A stretch of 64,000 nt of DNA from Lentiprolixibacter aurantiacus (GTDB lineage: Bacteria > Bacteroidota > Bacteroidia > Flavobacteriales > Flavobacteriaceae), in the NCBI RefSeq assembly GCF_026241225.1, contig NZ_JAPFQP010000004.1:372001-436000 (forward strand). The letters run 5' to 3'. The notes beneath the pieces were generated by a model, which was not told the origin of the DNA, made no database searches, and saw only the letters and a program-made list of their open reading frames with translations. Both the position numbers and the translations under genes were made by a program. How positions within the stretch are numbered: the stretch's first letter is position 1; each line of letters begins with the position of its first letter. Below are positions 43,939 through 53,560 of the stretch, in pieces.

Positions 43939-45420
43939 ATGGCATTGTACGAAAACCAGAAACTCAGGGTATACAATTCACTTAGCGGAAAAAAAGAGGA
44001 ATTTACCCCTATGAATGAAGGCTACGTAGGTATGTATGTGTGTGGCCCAACCGTTTACAGCAATGTACACCTGGGCAATTGCCGGACTTTCATGTCTTTT
44101 GATATGATTTTCAGGTACCTGCGTCATTTGGGCTATAAAGTGCGTTATGTGCGCAACATTACCGATGCCGGACATCTGGAGGACGATGCCGGAGAGGGTG
44201 AGGATAAGATCGCCAAAAAAGCCCGCCTCGAAAAGCTGGAGCCCATGGAAGTGGTACAGCGGTATACGGTTGACTTCCATAACATCCTGCATAAATTCAA
44301 TTTCTTGCCGCCGAGCATAGAACCCACAGCTACGGGTCATATCATAGAGCAGATTGAGATCATCAAGGAAATCCTGGACAAGGGCTTCGCTTATGAGAAA
44401 AATGGCTCAGTGTATTTTGATGTGAATAAATTCAACGAATCCTACGATTACGGAAAACTAAGTGGCAGGAAGTTAGAGGATATGATCTCCAACACCCGGG
44501 AGCTGGCATCCCAGGATGAAAAAAACAGCCCGCAGGATTTCGCCCTCTGGAAAAAGGCCGAGCCTCAGCACATAATGCGATGGCCTTCTCCCTGGGGAGA
44601 TGGATTCCCAGGCTGGCACCTGGAATGCACTGCCATGAGCACCAAATACCTCGGAGACACCTTCGATATCCACGGTGGTGGAATGGATTTGAAATTTCCA
44701 CACCACGAATGTGAAATCGCTCAGGCAGAAGCCTGCAATGGCCAATCACCGGTAAGGTACTGGCTACATGCCAACATGCTTACCCTGAACGGTAAGAAAA
44801 TGGCCAAATCAACGGGAAACAACCTACTACCTGAAGAGATTTTTAGTGGGGATAACCATATTCTGAGTAAAGCGTTTTCACCTGCCGTTGTGCGTTTTTT
44901 CATGATGCAGGCACACTACACCAGTATCCTGGATTTGAGCAATGATGCACTTCTGGCAGCAGAAAAGGGGTATCAACGCCTCATGGAGGCTCTTGATCAA
45001 TTGGCCTCTTTATCCACTTCAGAAAAATCTTCATTCGATTACCAGGACTGGCAGCAAAAGTGCTACGATGCCATGAACGATGATTTCAACACGCCCATTC
45101 TCATTGCAACCCTCTTTGAGGGAGTAAAACATATAAACCTTGTAAAACAAGGGAAAGAGACCATAAGTCAGAAAGACAGGGACTTGCTTACAGACACTTT
45201 GAATACTTTTATTTTTGAGGTACTCGGCCTGGAACGAACCAGCGAACAGGGCCAGGATTCTTCTCAGCTGAGTGGAGTTATTAATCTGCTGATCCAGCTT
45301 AGGAACGAGGCCCGGGCTAACAAAGACTTCGATACTTCGGATAAAATACGGGATGAACTTGCCGGTTTGGGTATTCAATTGAAAGATGGCAAGGATGGAA
45401 CAACGTTCAGCACACGCTGA
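43939..45420 (+). CDS. cysS: Cysteinyl-tRNA synthetase
   Basis: CysS charges tRNA-Cys. The 493-residue class I enzyme has [13 protein letters not shown] with the HIGH-type sequence (HLGN) near residue 44 and [10 protein letters not shown] (KMSKS) near 288. The zinc-binding Cys and His of the active site are at WHLECTAMS and [11 protein letters not shown]. The gene follows folE by 16 bp and precedes yidD by 25 bp, which suggests one operon. Confidence 0.97.
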   Translation: MALYENQKLRVYNSLSGKKEEFTPMNEGYVGMYVCGPTVYSNVHLGNCRTFMSFDMIFRYLRHLGYKVRYVRNITDAGHLEDDAGEGEDKIAKKARLEKLEPMEVVQRYTVDFHNILHKFNFLPPSIEPTATGHIIEQIEIIKEILDKGFAYEKNGSVYFDVNKFNESYDYGKLSGRKLEDMISNTRELASQDEKNSPQDFALWKKAEPQHIMRWPSPWGDGFPGWHLECTAMSTKYLGDTFDIHGGGMDLKFPHHECEIAQAEACNGQSPVRYWLHANMLTLNGKKMAKSTGNNLLPEEIFSGDNHILSKAFSPAVVRFFMMQAHYTSILDLSNDALLAAEKGYQRLMEALDQLASLSTSEKSSFDYQDWQQKCYDAMNDDFNTPILIATLFEGVKHINLVKQGKETISQKDRDLLTDTLNTFIFEVLGLERTSEQGQDSSQLSGVINLLIQLRNEARANKDFDTSDKIRDELAGLGIQLKDGKDGTTFSTR

Positions 45421-45445
45421 TAGGTGCTGTACAATTAGGACCTGA

Positions 45446-45670
45446 ATGCTAAAAAAAATACTTATCGCACCATTTGTTTTCCTGGTACGGGCCTACCAGG
45501 TACTCATTTCTTCCTGGACGCCACCCAGCTGCCGTTATTCCCCCACTTGTTCCCAATATACACTGGAAGCCCTTAAGAAACATGGATTGTGGAAAGGTGG
45601 AGGCCTGGCCATTAAGCGAATTTTCAGTTGCCACCCCTGGGGTGGAAGCGGATACGATCCCGTACCCTGA
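45446..45670 (+). CDS. yidD: Membrane protein insertion efficiency factor YidD
   Basis: This 74-residue protein has the family core [19 protein letters not shown] and the ending [12 protein letters not shown], diagnostic for YidD. It helps YidC-dependent insertion of inner-membrane proteins. An amphipathic N-terminal helix ([16 protein letters not shown]) associates with the membrane. In many genomes yidD sits near rnpA/yidC; here it is in the cysS-lgt run. It may be translated on the cysS transcript. Confidence 0.93.
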   Translation: MLKKILIAPFVFLVRAYQVLISSWTPPSCRYSPTCSQYTLEALKKHGLWKGGGLAIKRIFSCHPWGGSGYDPVP

Positions 45671-45800
45671 ATTGACCTGATGTCCATTTGGCAACACATC
45701 AGTATTCCCCATTCCAAACGTTAATTTCACATGTTTTAGCCAGAGCAGGGGGTACCCGTAGCCAGCTATTTTCTTATCTTAGCCCAGCAAAATACAGACT

Positions 45801-46763
45801 ATGTACTTTTTAGGAATTACCTGGAATCCGGACGATACCCTATTCAAACTAGGTTTTCTTCAGATCAAATATTATAACCTGCTTTGGATTGTTGCCTTTG
45901 TGGTAGGTTGGTTTATCATGAAGCGGATTTTTTTTAATGAAAAAAGGGATTTGAAACAGCTGGATGCCCTGTTTATCTACACGGTTTTATCTACCATGCT
46001 TGGAGCTCGCCTGGGCCATGTTTTCTTTTATGACTGGTCTTACTACAAAAACCATTTAGTGGAAATCCTGCTACCTGTTCGGGAAAGAGCCGGTGAATCC
46101 CTATTTGGGCTTATCAATGGTTACGAATTCACTGGATTCACGGGATTGGCAAGTCATGGGGCCGCTATTGGGGTGATTATTGGGATGTACCTCCTGAGCC
46201 GAAAACACAAAGAGCTTAAAATGATGTGGGTCCTGGACCGCCTGGTAATACCTGTGGCCCTCGGTGCTTTCTGTGTGCGCCTGGGGAACTTTTTTAATTC
46301 GGAGATCAACGGCAAGATCACAGATGCTTCTTTTCTCTTTGCAACTAAGTTTGTCCGGGATTCGGATGATATGCCTGCTGGAAAAGTCATGGCAATTACT
46401 GGAGAAAACACTCCGGATGCCGCCTATGCAGCCCTTGAGACTAACCCGAAATTTGCTGAGTTTTTCGAAGCCATTCCTTTCCGTCACCCAGCGCAGCTTT
46501 ACGAAGGTGTTGCCTATATCTTTGTTTTCCTCATCCTGTATTTCCTATACTGGAAAACAGATAAAAAAGATAAGCCCGGGTACCTGTTTGGGCTGTTCCT
46601 TGTACTACTCTGGACAGTAAGATTTTTTGTGGAGTTCGTCAAGAAAAGCCAGGGAGGGTTTGAAGAATCCCTGGGCCTGCTTTCCACGGGACAGTGGCTC
46701 AGCCTCCCTTTTATCCTCATAGGTCTTTTCTTTATGTTTAAACCTGTAAAGGCCAGCTCCTAG
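45801..46763 (+). CDS. lgt: Prolipoprotein diacylglyceryl transferase
   Basis: Lgt attaches diacylglycerol to the lipobox cysteine of prolipoproteins at the inner membrane. The 320-residue protein has seven or so helices, GARLGHVFFYDWSYY near residue 69, and VRLGNFFNSEINGKITD near residue 160, the Lgt signature region with Arg and Asn. The last helices are near residues 240-310. The next gene, encoding a lipoprotein, starts on the base after the stop. Several lipoproteins in this window (GH30, DUF192, the WG protein) would be its substrates. Confidence 0.95.
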   Translation: MYFLGITWNPDDTLFKLGFLQIKYYNLLWIVAFVVGWFIMKRIFFNEKRDLKQLDALFIYTVLSTMLGARLGHVFFYDWSYYKNHLVEILLPVRERAGESLFGLINGYEFTGFTGLASHGAAIGVIIGMYLLSRKHKELKMMWVLDRLVIPVALGAFCVRLGNFFNSEINGKITDASFLFATKFVRDSDDMPAGKVMAITGENTPDAAYAALETNPKFAEFFEAIPFRHPAQLYEGVAYIFVFLILYFLYWKTDKKDKPGYLFGLFLVLLWTVRFFVEFVKKSQGGFEESLGLLSTGQWLSLPFILIGLFFMFKPVKASS

Positions 46764-47273
46764 ATGCAGTTGAAAATGAACATAATGGTATTGCTAAGGG
46801 TATCTCTTCTATGCCTTGTTGCGCTCTCGGTTATTTCGAGCTGCAAGGACGAACCCAAAAAGTCAATCAGTACGGAACCCATAACCTTCAGCAAAGAAGG
46901 GGAACTTGAGATTTACAGGGGTACAAAAGATTCTCTCATAACCCAACTGGAGATTGAAATTGCAGAATCGGATTACGAGATAGAAACGGGTCTGATGTAC
47001 CGGGAAAAGATGGAAGCCAATCAGGCCATGCTCTTTATTTTCCCTGATGTGGCCTTCCATTCCTTTTACATGAAGAATACCCTCATCCCCCTGGATATCA
47101 TTTTTATTGATGAAGGGCTTAATATCGTTAACATCAGGCAAAACGCTGCCCCACTGGATGAATCGGGAATACCCTCGGGATTACCCGTCCAATATGTCCT
47201 GGAAATAAACGCCGGTCTTTCAGATAAATGGGGAATACAGTTGGGTGACCGTATAGTTTTTAACAGGCAATAA
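46764..47273 (+). CDS. DUF192 lipoprotein
   Basis: This 169-residue protein has a lipoprotein signal (LSVISSCKDEP, Cys near residue 27), and then the DUF192 domain. It shows MYREKMEANQAMLFIFPD, AFHSFYMKNTLIPLDIIFID, and LEINAGLSDKWGIQLGD. The fold is a small beta barrel related to the ThrS-like DUF192 of archaea, with no known activity. It starts directly after lgt with no gap. An internal ATG at 46776 is possible as a start. Confidence 0.87.
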   Translation: MQLKMNIMVLLRVSLLCLVALSVISSCKDEPKKSISTEPITFSKEGELEIYRGTKDSLITQLEIEIAESDYEIETGLMYREKMEANQAMLFIFPDVAFHSFYMKNTLIPLDIIFIDEGLNIVNIRQNAAPLDESGIPSGLPVQYVLEINAGLSDKWGIQLGDRIVFNRQ

Positions 47274-47313
47274 AACCTTAATCCCCTCGTGGATAAACAG
47301 CCTGATTGTAGCC

Positions 47314-48573
47314 ATGGCCATAGTTCACTGGACCATATTTGCAGACAACGAATCGGATCGCGAACAGCTTTTCGAACAATTACTCCTGGGCCAGGATCTT
47401 CCCAAAGAACTTGAATACCTGAAAGGTATGAAGGGAGGCCTCTTCTCACAATCCGAAATAGACCGGTTCATTGAGGAAGAGGAACGGCATGACCTGAATT
47501 TCCTAACAGCGGGAAGCAGGCAGCATCTCAACACACTGAGCAGTGGGGAAAGAAAGAAAGCCCTGCTCGAATATCTGCTTTCACAGGATAATGAATTCCT
47601 GGTACTGGATAACCCGCTGGATAACCTGGATACAGCGTCAAGGGAAGTGTTAAGAGGGCTCCTTTCCAAACTTGCACGGGACATACCTCTGGTTCAGCTT
47701 ATTACCCGAAAGACAGACCAATTTTCATTTCCCAGCAGGTGGGCTGTATTCCATGAGGATAAATTAAGGGTAATTGATAATCTCTCTTATTTAGAAACCA
47801 TTACAAATACAGCTCCTTTTAAAAAGTCCGTGCCTGGTCCGTTGAATCCTATAGCACAGGTCTCAGACCCGCTGGTGTTATTTAAAAAAGTAAGCTTAAG
47901 TTACGGTGAAAAACCGGTCCTCCATCAGGTTTCATGGGAACTCAAATCCGGGGAATTCTGGCAGCTAAGCGGCCCCAATGGCAGTGGAAAAACAACTATG
48001 CTTTCCCTAATAACCGGTGAAAACCCAAAAGCCTACGGTCAGGATATCAGCCTGTTTGGGAATAAGAAAGGTAGTGGGGAAAGTGTATGGGACATAAAAG
48101 AGAAGCTCGGTTATTTTACACCTGCCATGATAGATCGTTTCCGGGGATACCACAGTCTGGAAAATATGCTCATATCCGGTTTGCATGATTCTATAGGGCT
48201 CTATGTACAACCTTCCCGCGCAGAAAAGCAGCTGGCCCGGAAATGGCTGGATTTCCTGGGGATGAAAGACCTGAGCCAACGGTATTTTCATGAACTCTCT
48301 TTGGGACAGCAGCGGCTTATCATGTGTGTCCGAGCCATGATCAAACACCCTCCTCTTTTAATCCTGGACGAGCCAACTACCGGCCTGGATGATACAGCCG
48401 CCACTCTTGTGGTAGGTCTGGTGAACCAAATAGCGCGCTCTACAGACTCCTGCGTTGTATTTGTTTCCCATAGACCGGAACCCGGATTAAATCCACAGTT
48501 CACATATATTCTTTCGCCGGGAAAAGAGGGTTCAACAGGAAAAGTAATTGAAGCAAGCGCGGGTATGAAGTAA
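47314..48573 (+). CDS. Double ABC ATPase, ModF/PhrA-like, first domain lacks Walker A
   Basis: This 419-residue soluble protein has two ATPase domains and no membrane segments. Domain 2 is complete: Walker A SGPNGSGKTTMLSL near residue 230, signature ELSLGQQRL, Walker B LLILDEPTTGLDD, switch His FVSHRP. Domain 1 (residues 1-170) keeps the signature LSSGERKKALLEY and Walker B FLVLDNPLDNLD but has no P-loop, with only a short acidic segment where it should be. E. coli ModF has a similar two-domain layout and its own function is unclear. It may be a regulatory or DNA-linked ATPase and not a transporter part. It follows DUF192 by 40 bp. Confidence 0.83.
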   Translation: MAIVHWTIFADNESDREQLFEQLLLGQDLPKELEYLKGMKGGLFSQSEIDRFIEEEERHDLNFLTAGSRQHLNTLSSGERKKALLEYLLSQDNEFLVLDNPLDNLDTASREVLRGLLSKLARDIPLVQLITRKTDQFSFPSRWAVFHEDKLRVIDNLSYLETITNTAPFKKSVPGPLNPIAQVSDPLVLFKKVSLSYGEKPVLHQVSWELKSGEFWQLSGPNGSGKTTMLSLITGENPKAYGQDISLFGNKKGSGESVWDIKEKLGYFTPAMIDRFRGYHSLENMLISGLHDSIGLYVQPSRAEKQLARKWLDFLGMKDLSQRYFHELSLGQQRLIMCVRAMIKHPPLLILDEPTTGLDDTAATLVVGLVNQIARSTDSCVVFVSHRPEPGLNPQFTYILSPGKEGSTGKVIEASAGMK

Positions 48574-48664
48574 AGTATTTTACAAGCACAAGCGTAATCA
48601 GAAAACGGCTGCTTTCTGATTTGTACAGCACATAGGACCTAAAGATTAAGTCCGTTCAAATAAG

Positions 48665-48695
48665 AATAAAAAACCCCGGGTTATTGCCCGGGGTT
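48665..48695 (-). terminator. Intrinsic terminator of secDF
   Basis: AACCCCGGG / CCCGGGGTT with loop TTATTG. The A run before it makes a U run on the minus strand, 8 bp past the secDF stop. A T-rich tract on the other side could also serve the convergent ABC gene. Confidence 0.87.
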
Positions 48696-48702
48696 CTTCT
48701 TC

Positions 48703-51654
48703 TTATTTTTCTTCCTTGAGAATTTTCTTTTTCAGTGTGTCGTACATCACCGGTGTGGCGATAAACAGGGACGAATAAGTTCCTATTACTACCCCGACGA
48801 TCATTGCGAACATAAACCCTCTGAGTGTTTCCCCACCGAAAATAAAGATAGACAACAGTACCACAAGGGTGGTAAGGGAGGTATTCAGGGTTCTGCTAAG
48901 AGTGCTGTTAAGTGCGTTGTTGATGTTGGCTCCGCCTTTCCAGCCACGCTCATTCACTATCTCCCTGATACGGTCAAATACAACCACCGTATCGTTCAGG
49001 GAATATCCAATCACCGTAAGGATGGCAGCTATGAAGGCCTGGTCAATTTCCATATTGAAGGGCATAATACTGCTGGTAAGCGAAAATACTCCCAGAACAA
49101 ACAGTACATCATGGAAAACAGCCACAACCGCACCAAGGGAATATTGCCATTTCCGGAAACGGAGGAGGATATAAAGGAACACCACAGCCAGGGACCCAAC
49201 AATGGCCCATACTGCGTTTTGTTTGATATCATCCGCAATGGTTGGCCCTACTTTTCGGTATTTCAGTACCCCAATATCCCCATTGGTACCACCAGGAATG
49301 AAATCTTCATAGGTAGCTCCATCCGGCAAATACTTCTGAAGTGATGTATATAATTTATTCAGGATCTCGTCATCTACTTCAGTTCCCTGTACATCTACCT
49401 TGTACTTTGTACTTACCATGATCTGGTTAGCGTCTCCGAAAGTCTTAGCAGCAGCACTACCGAAAACCTCCGTCAATTCACTGGTAATCTCCGTTGGATT
49501 AACCGGATCAACAAAACGTATCTGGTAGTTTCTTCCACCTACAAAATCAACACCCTGGTCTAATCCCCTTGTAGTTAAGGAGAAGATACCCACAGCTACC
49601 AGAATAAATGATAAAATGTAGGCCACCTTTCTCTTGCTCAGGAATCGGATATCCATATTAGTGAACAGGTTCTTGGTAATGGCTGTTGAAAAATCCAGTG
49701 TGCGCCCTTTGCCTGAGATATACCAGTCTACCAATAGCCTGGTGATAAAAATGGCTGTGAACAGGGAGGTGAGGATACCAATGATCAATGTTGTGGCGAA
49801 GCCTTTGATGGGCCCTGAACCGAAAACCAGGAGGATCAATGCCGTTAGGCCCGTTGTTATGTTCGCATCCAGAATGGAAGACAACGCATTGGCAAAACCA
49901 TCTGCAATGGCCTGCCCTTTTCCTTTACCTTTGGCAATTTCCTCCTTAATCCGCTCAAAAATAAGTACGTTAGCATCCACAGACATACCAATGGTCAGAA
50001 CGATACCTGCAATACCTGGTAAGGTAAGTACGGCTCCAAGACTGGCCAGCACCCCAAAGATGAGCACAATATTGAATATCAGGGCAATGTCTGCAAAAAT
50101 CCCTGCCTTGCCATAGTAGAAAATCATCCAGATAAGGACAAAGATCATCGCTATGACAAAGGACATAAACCCACTGTCAATTGCTTCCTGGCCCAGTGAC
50201 GGACCAACCACAAAAGAGTCGATGATTTCTGCAGAAGCCGGCAATTTACCAGCCCTGAGTACATTGGCTATATCTTTAGTTTCGTTGACGGTAAAGGTCC
50301 CGGTTATTTCCGAACTACCACCTGATATTCCCCCAACAGTAGTTACCCCGGGAGCTGTATATACCTTATTGTCCAGAACAATGGCAATACCAGTATTATT
50401 AAGGTTGGCCTCATTGGTAAGTTTCTCCCACTCCTTGGCGCCTTTAACGTTCATATCCATCCCTACTGAAGGACGGTTAAACTGGTCGAACTGGTCGCGA
50501 GCATCGCTTACCACATCCCCACTGATCCTGGGGGTATTGTCCCTGTTCGACTTCAGGGCAAAAAGGGCGGCAACCTCAGTACCTTTGGAAGGGCGTTCCC
50601 ATAAAAATTTAGTGAATTGCACATCGGCAGGAAGCAACCTCCTTATTTCGGGCATTCTGAGCCATCCCCCAATTTCTGCAGTGTCTTTAATTGCAGCAAT
50701 ACCTATGGCAAAACCAGGCCCGTTGAGCTGCAGTTTTTCAAATAGTGGATTTCTTTCAGTAGCCAGATCAAGGGAATCCTGAGCTACATCAGAGAGCAAT
50801 GTATCGATCTCGGATTCTGCCTTGACTACTTCCTCTTCGGGAACAACAATGTCTTTTAGTCGGTTATTGGCCTGTATGAAAAAGTTGATCAGGCTCTGGT
50901 TGTTGGGCTCGTAGGTTTCCCAGAACTCCAGTTGAGCCGTACTGGATAAAAGGTCACGTGCCCTCGCAATGTCCCGGGCACCAGGAAGTTCCACAACGAT
51001 ACGACCTGAATTTCCTTCACGCTGAATATTGGGCTGGGTAACACCAAAACCATCAATACGTTCCCTGAGTACCTCAAAGGCCGAAACTACGGATTCGTCA
51101 ATCTTGCGCCGGATGATAGGTTTAACCTCATCATCAGTCATCTGGAAGTTGATCTCATCGCTAAGGCCCTTGTTGGCAAATATGTCCGGGTTAGCCAGCT
51201 TGGCGTCTCCCTTGATATTTTCGAATGCTTCAAAGAACAGGTTCAGGTAGGTGTCGTCACTATTCTTGGAAGCTGCATCAGCATCGGCCAGGGCTTTGTT
51301 GAATATGGGGTTTTTGGTATTGGCCGCGAGCCCTTTCAGTATATCCTTTACGGAAATCTGAAGGGTAACATTAATCCCCCCTTTAAGGTCAAGTCCTTTA
51401 TTGAGTTCTTTGGTTTTCGCCTCTTCATAAGTGGTAAAACCAAGGATAGGGTTCTTGCCAATTGAATCCAGGTAACTCGCTTCCAGGATTTCCCGCTTGG
51501 CCACATAATCCTCTTCGGAAGAAGGGATTTTCATTGCGGCAAACTTTTGAGCGTCCGATTCTATTTTGCTTGTAAAAAAGGTATAGGATAATTGATAGAT
51601 ACTAACCAACCCGAACAGCAAAGCAAAAAGCTTTATGAGTCCTTTATTCTGCAT
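48703..51654 (-). CDS. secDF: Protein translocase SecDF fusion
   Basis: The 983-residue protein joins SecD and SecF, which drive the late stages of Sec export with the proton motive force. SecD spans residues 1-650: an N-terminal helix (residues 8-26), a large periplasmic region with GLDLKGGINVTLQI near residue 90, FGVTQPNIQREG and PGARDIARARDLL, and helices near 490-640. SecF begins near 667 (MDIRFLSKRKVAYIL), with GGRNYQIRFVDP and the helical bundle with GYSLNDTVVVFDRIRE. Fused SecDF is frequent in Bacteroidota. A promoter lies at 51695-51725. It ends in a terminator. Confidence 0.97.
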   Translation of the reverse strand: MQNKGLIKLFALLFGLVSIYQLSYTFFTSKIESDAQKFAAMKIPSSEEDYVAKREILEASYLDSIGKNPILGFTTYEEAKTKELNKGLDLKGGINVTLQISVKDILKGLAANTKNPIFNKALADADAASKNSDDTYLNLFFEAFENIKGDAKLANPDIFANKGLSDEINFQMTDDEVKPIIRRKIDESVVSAFEVLRERIDGFGVTQPNIQREGNSGRIVVELPGARDIARARDLLSSTAQLEFWETYEPNNQSLINFFIQANNRLKDIVVPEEEVVKAESEIDTLLSDVAQDSLDLATERNPLFEKLQLNGPGFAIGIAAIKDTAEIGGWLRMPEIRRLLPADVQFTKFLWERPSKGTEVAALFALKSNRDNTPRISGDVVSDARDQFDQFNRPSVGMDMNVKGAKEWEKLTNEANLNNTGIAIVLDNKVYTAPGVTTVGGISGGSSEITGTFTVNETKDIANVLRAGKLPASAEIIDSFVVGPSLGQEAIDSGFMSFVIAMIFVLIWMIFYYGKAGIFADIALIFNIVLIFGVLASLGAVLTLPGIAGIVLTIGMSVDANVLIFERIKEEIAKGKGKGQAIADGFANALSSILDANITTGLTALILLVFGSGPIKGFATTLIIGILTSLFTAIFITRLLVDWYISGKGRTLDFSTAITKNLFTNMDIRFLSKRKVAYILSFILVAVGIFSLTTRGLDQGVDFVGGRNYQIRFVDPVNPTEITSELTEVFGSAAAKTFGDANQIMVSTKYKVDVQGTEVDDEILNKLYTSLQKYLPDGATYEDFIPGGTNGDIGVLKYRKVGPTIADDIKQNAVWAIVGSLAVVFLYILLRFRKWQYSLGAVVAVFHDVLFVLGVFSLTSSIMPFNMEIDQAFIAAILTVIGYSLNDTVVVFDRIREIVNERGWKGGANINNALNSTLSRTLNTSLTTLVVLLSIFIFGGETLRGFMFAMIVGVVIGTYSSLFIATPVMYDTLKKKILKEEK

Positions 51655-51694
51655 GGATTATTTTGATTTGTTGATGGTATTCGTAAATAGCGTG

Positions 51695-51725
51695 CAAATA
51701 TATCATTTCCACGAGGAACTAACAA
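51695..51725 (-). promoter_or_regulatory. Promoter of secDF
   Basis: On the minus strand TTG at 51723-51725 and TATATTTG at 51695-51702 are 20 bp apart. The -7 box is about 40 bp before the secDF start. Confidence 0.75.
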
Positions 51726-51823
51726 TATATTTACCGTATTTATGGATGGTGAAATCCAGCCTAAATTCCTCGGCAGATCAGGTTTAGGAATTCGGAAATA
51801 CCGGGATAGTAACCCACAGCCAA

Positions 51824-51858
51824 TAAAAAAAGCACCTTTGAGACAAGGTGCTTTTTAT
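51824..51858 (-). terminator. Intrinsic terminator of mdh
   Basis: AAAAAGCACCTT, loop TGAGAC, AAGGTGCTTTTT: a 12-bp perfect stem. The U run on the minus strand ends mdh 20 bp past its stop, well before secDF. Confidence 0.92.
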
Positions 51859-51875
51859 AAAATAACAGCTTTATT

Positions 51876-52802
51876 TTAAACGTCCAAAAGGCCGTTGGTT
51901 TTGCTTACTCCTGCAGCGCTTTCCTGCATTTTGGCTTTTTCCTTGTCGTTGAGTTCTATCTCCACGATCTGCTCGATTCCGTTTCTTCCCAATATGACGG
52001 GAACTCCGATACAGATATCGTCCAGGCCATATTCTCCTGCCAGGAGCACTGAACAGGGGAACATCTTTTTCTGGTCACATGCTATGGCCTGTACAAGTGC
52101 AGATACGGCAGCACCGGGTGCATACCAGGCACTGGTTCCAAGCAGTTTGGTAAGGGTAGCACCACCTACTTTGGTAGCTTCCACCACTTCCTGCATGCGA
52201 TCGTCCGATAAGAATTCGGATACTTTAACGCTATTTCGGGTAGCATGCCTGATAAGTGGTACCATGCCTGTATCACTATGTCCGCCGATGACCATGCCAT
52301 CTATATCGGAAATAGGGGCTTCCATGGCTTCGGCAAGGCGATACTTAAACCGGGCACTATCCAGGGCCCCTCCCATACCTATGATCCTGTTTTTTGGAAG
52401 GTCTGTAGCTTTGTGAACCAGATAAGTCATGGTATCCATTGGGTTACTTACCACAATAATTATGGCATCTGGAGAATGTTTTAAAAGGTTGGTAGCCACC
52501 TCTTTGACAATACCGGCATTAATACCAATCAACTCTTCCCTGGTCATCCCGGGCTTTCTTGGGATACCAGAAGTGATCACAGCGATGTCACTGTTGGCTG
52601 TTTTAGAGTAATCATTGGTGGTTCCGGTTATTTTGGTATCGAAACTGTTTAAGGATGCGGTCTGCATGAGATCCATGGCCTTACCTTCGGCATAGCCTTC
52701 TTTGATATCCAGAAGTACTACCTCCGATGCAAAATCTTTAATGGCGATATACTCGGCACAACTGGCCCCAACAGCACCCGCTCCTACTACGGTAACTTTC
52801 AT
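51876..52802 (-). CDS. mdh: Malate dehydrogenase (LDH-like type)
   Basis: Mdh oxidises malate to oxaloacetate with NAD+ in the TCA cycle. The 308-residue protein has the Rossmann motif VVGAGAVGASCAEY at residues 4-17, an acidic residue after the second strand (LLDIKEG) indicating NAD preference, the substrate Arg in PRKPGMTREEL and DSARFKYRLAEAM, and the catalytic His in VIGGHSDTGMVPL. TAATTTTG on the minus strand (52886-52893) is a -7 box about 85 bp upstream. It is monocistronic. Confidence 0.96.
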   Translation of the reverse strand: MKVTVVGAGAVGASCAEYIAIKDFASEVVLLDIKEGYAEGKAMDLMQTASLNSFDTKITGTTNDYSKTANSDIAVITSGIPRKPGMTREELIGINAGIVKEVATNLLKHSPDAIIIVVSNPMDTMTYLVHKATDLPKNRIIGMGGALDSARFKYRLAEAMEAPISDIDGMVIGGHSDTGMVPLIRHATRNSVKVSEFLSDDRMQEVVEATKVGGATLTKLLGTSAWYAPGAAVSALVQAIACDQKKMFPCSVLLAGEYGLDDICIGVPVILGRNGIEQIVEIELNDKEKAKMQESAAGVSKTNGLLDV

Positions 52803-52944
52803 GTATTTATAGATTTAAAAAGGTTTACTATTCAACAACCCTAAAATGCTTTGAAACCTGCATTTTATCTGGATTTTTAACGCCACAAAATTAGGCATTT
52901 TTACCCAAAGAAAGCCTACCTGACTGTGGATTAATTTCAGTAGG

Positions 52945-52958
52945 CAAAGTGCACTTTG
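52945..52958. promoter_or_regulatory. Perfect 14-bp palindrome upstream of mdh and the small lipoprotein gene
   Basis: CAAAGTGCACTTTG is a perfect palindrome in the divergent gap (52803-53099). It could be an operator for mdh or for the gene at 53100. The rest of the gap has no ORF I can support. Confidence 0.35.
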
Positions 52959-53099
52959 AGACCGGTATCAGCTGTTGCTTTTTGTTAAAAAAAGGTGCGC
53001 TTCAACGAAGATTCCAAAATTTCAGTGCAGTATATCGAATTTTAACAATAATGGGCACCGTAAATGCGTTAGTAAATTCCCAAATCAACGCTTACTTAC

Positions 53100-53471
53100 A
53101 TGAAGAAGTTCTTTTCACTTATGGCCATAGTTGCTATCATTTCTGTGAGCAACTGTACGCGGATACCAGAAAACAATGACCCTGTTATTGGAATCTGGTC
53201 GCGCCTTGACGTAAACGAGTTGGAAGAAAGCAGCCGGGAAGCTGTTCGTCAGGAATGGATTTTCAACGACGTATATCTGGGCAGGTACCACCGCTATGAG
53301 AATAATACACTTGTTTTTAAAACTGATTTTAACTGGGAGATCCGGGATGGTGTATATACGATCAATTACCCTGGAACGGACATGATGAGCCAGGAGGTAG
53401 TCAGAAAAGACCTTACTGCCGGGGAAGTACTGGCAGACACACGTGATAATATCCTGGCGTTTAGAGAATAA
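53100..53471 (+). CDS. Small lipoprotein, lipocalin-like
   Basis: This 123-residue protein has a lipoprotein signal (VAIISVSNC, Cys at residue 19), then VIGIWSRLDVNELEES, EWIFNDVYLGRYHRYENN and FNWEIRDGVYTINYPG. The Gly-Trp and alternating strand pattern is like the lipocalin-type DUF proteins of Bacteroidota, but I do not recognise a family. It is divergent from mdh. A strong shared terminator follows. Its function is unknown. Confidence 0.72.
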   Translation: MKKFFSLMAIVAIISVSNCTRIPENNDPVIGIWSRLDVNELEESSREAVRQEWIFNDVYLGRYHRYENNTLVFKTDFNWEIRDGVYTINYPGTDMMSQEVVRKDLTAGEVLADTRDNILAFRE

Positions 53472-53499
53472 ACCCCCTTAATTTTTCCATATAGTTACG

Positions 53500-53530
53500 A
53501 AAAACAGCCTTCGATTTGAAGGCTGTTTTT
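53500..53530. terminator. Bidirectional terminator
   Basis: AAAAACAGCCTTC, loop GATTT, GAAGGCTGTTTTT: a 13-bp perfect stem with A and T ends on either side, between the convergent genes ending at 53471 and 53561. Confidence 0.92.
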
Positions 53531-53560
53531 CATTTATGGTTGTCTGTACGTTTTTGTTTT

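Noticed and set aside
52949-53179. 76-codon ORF overlapping the small lipoprotein gene
   Set aside because: It crosses the lipoprotein start in another frame; the lipoprotein has a clear signal peptide.
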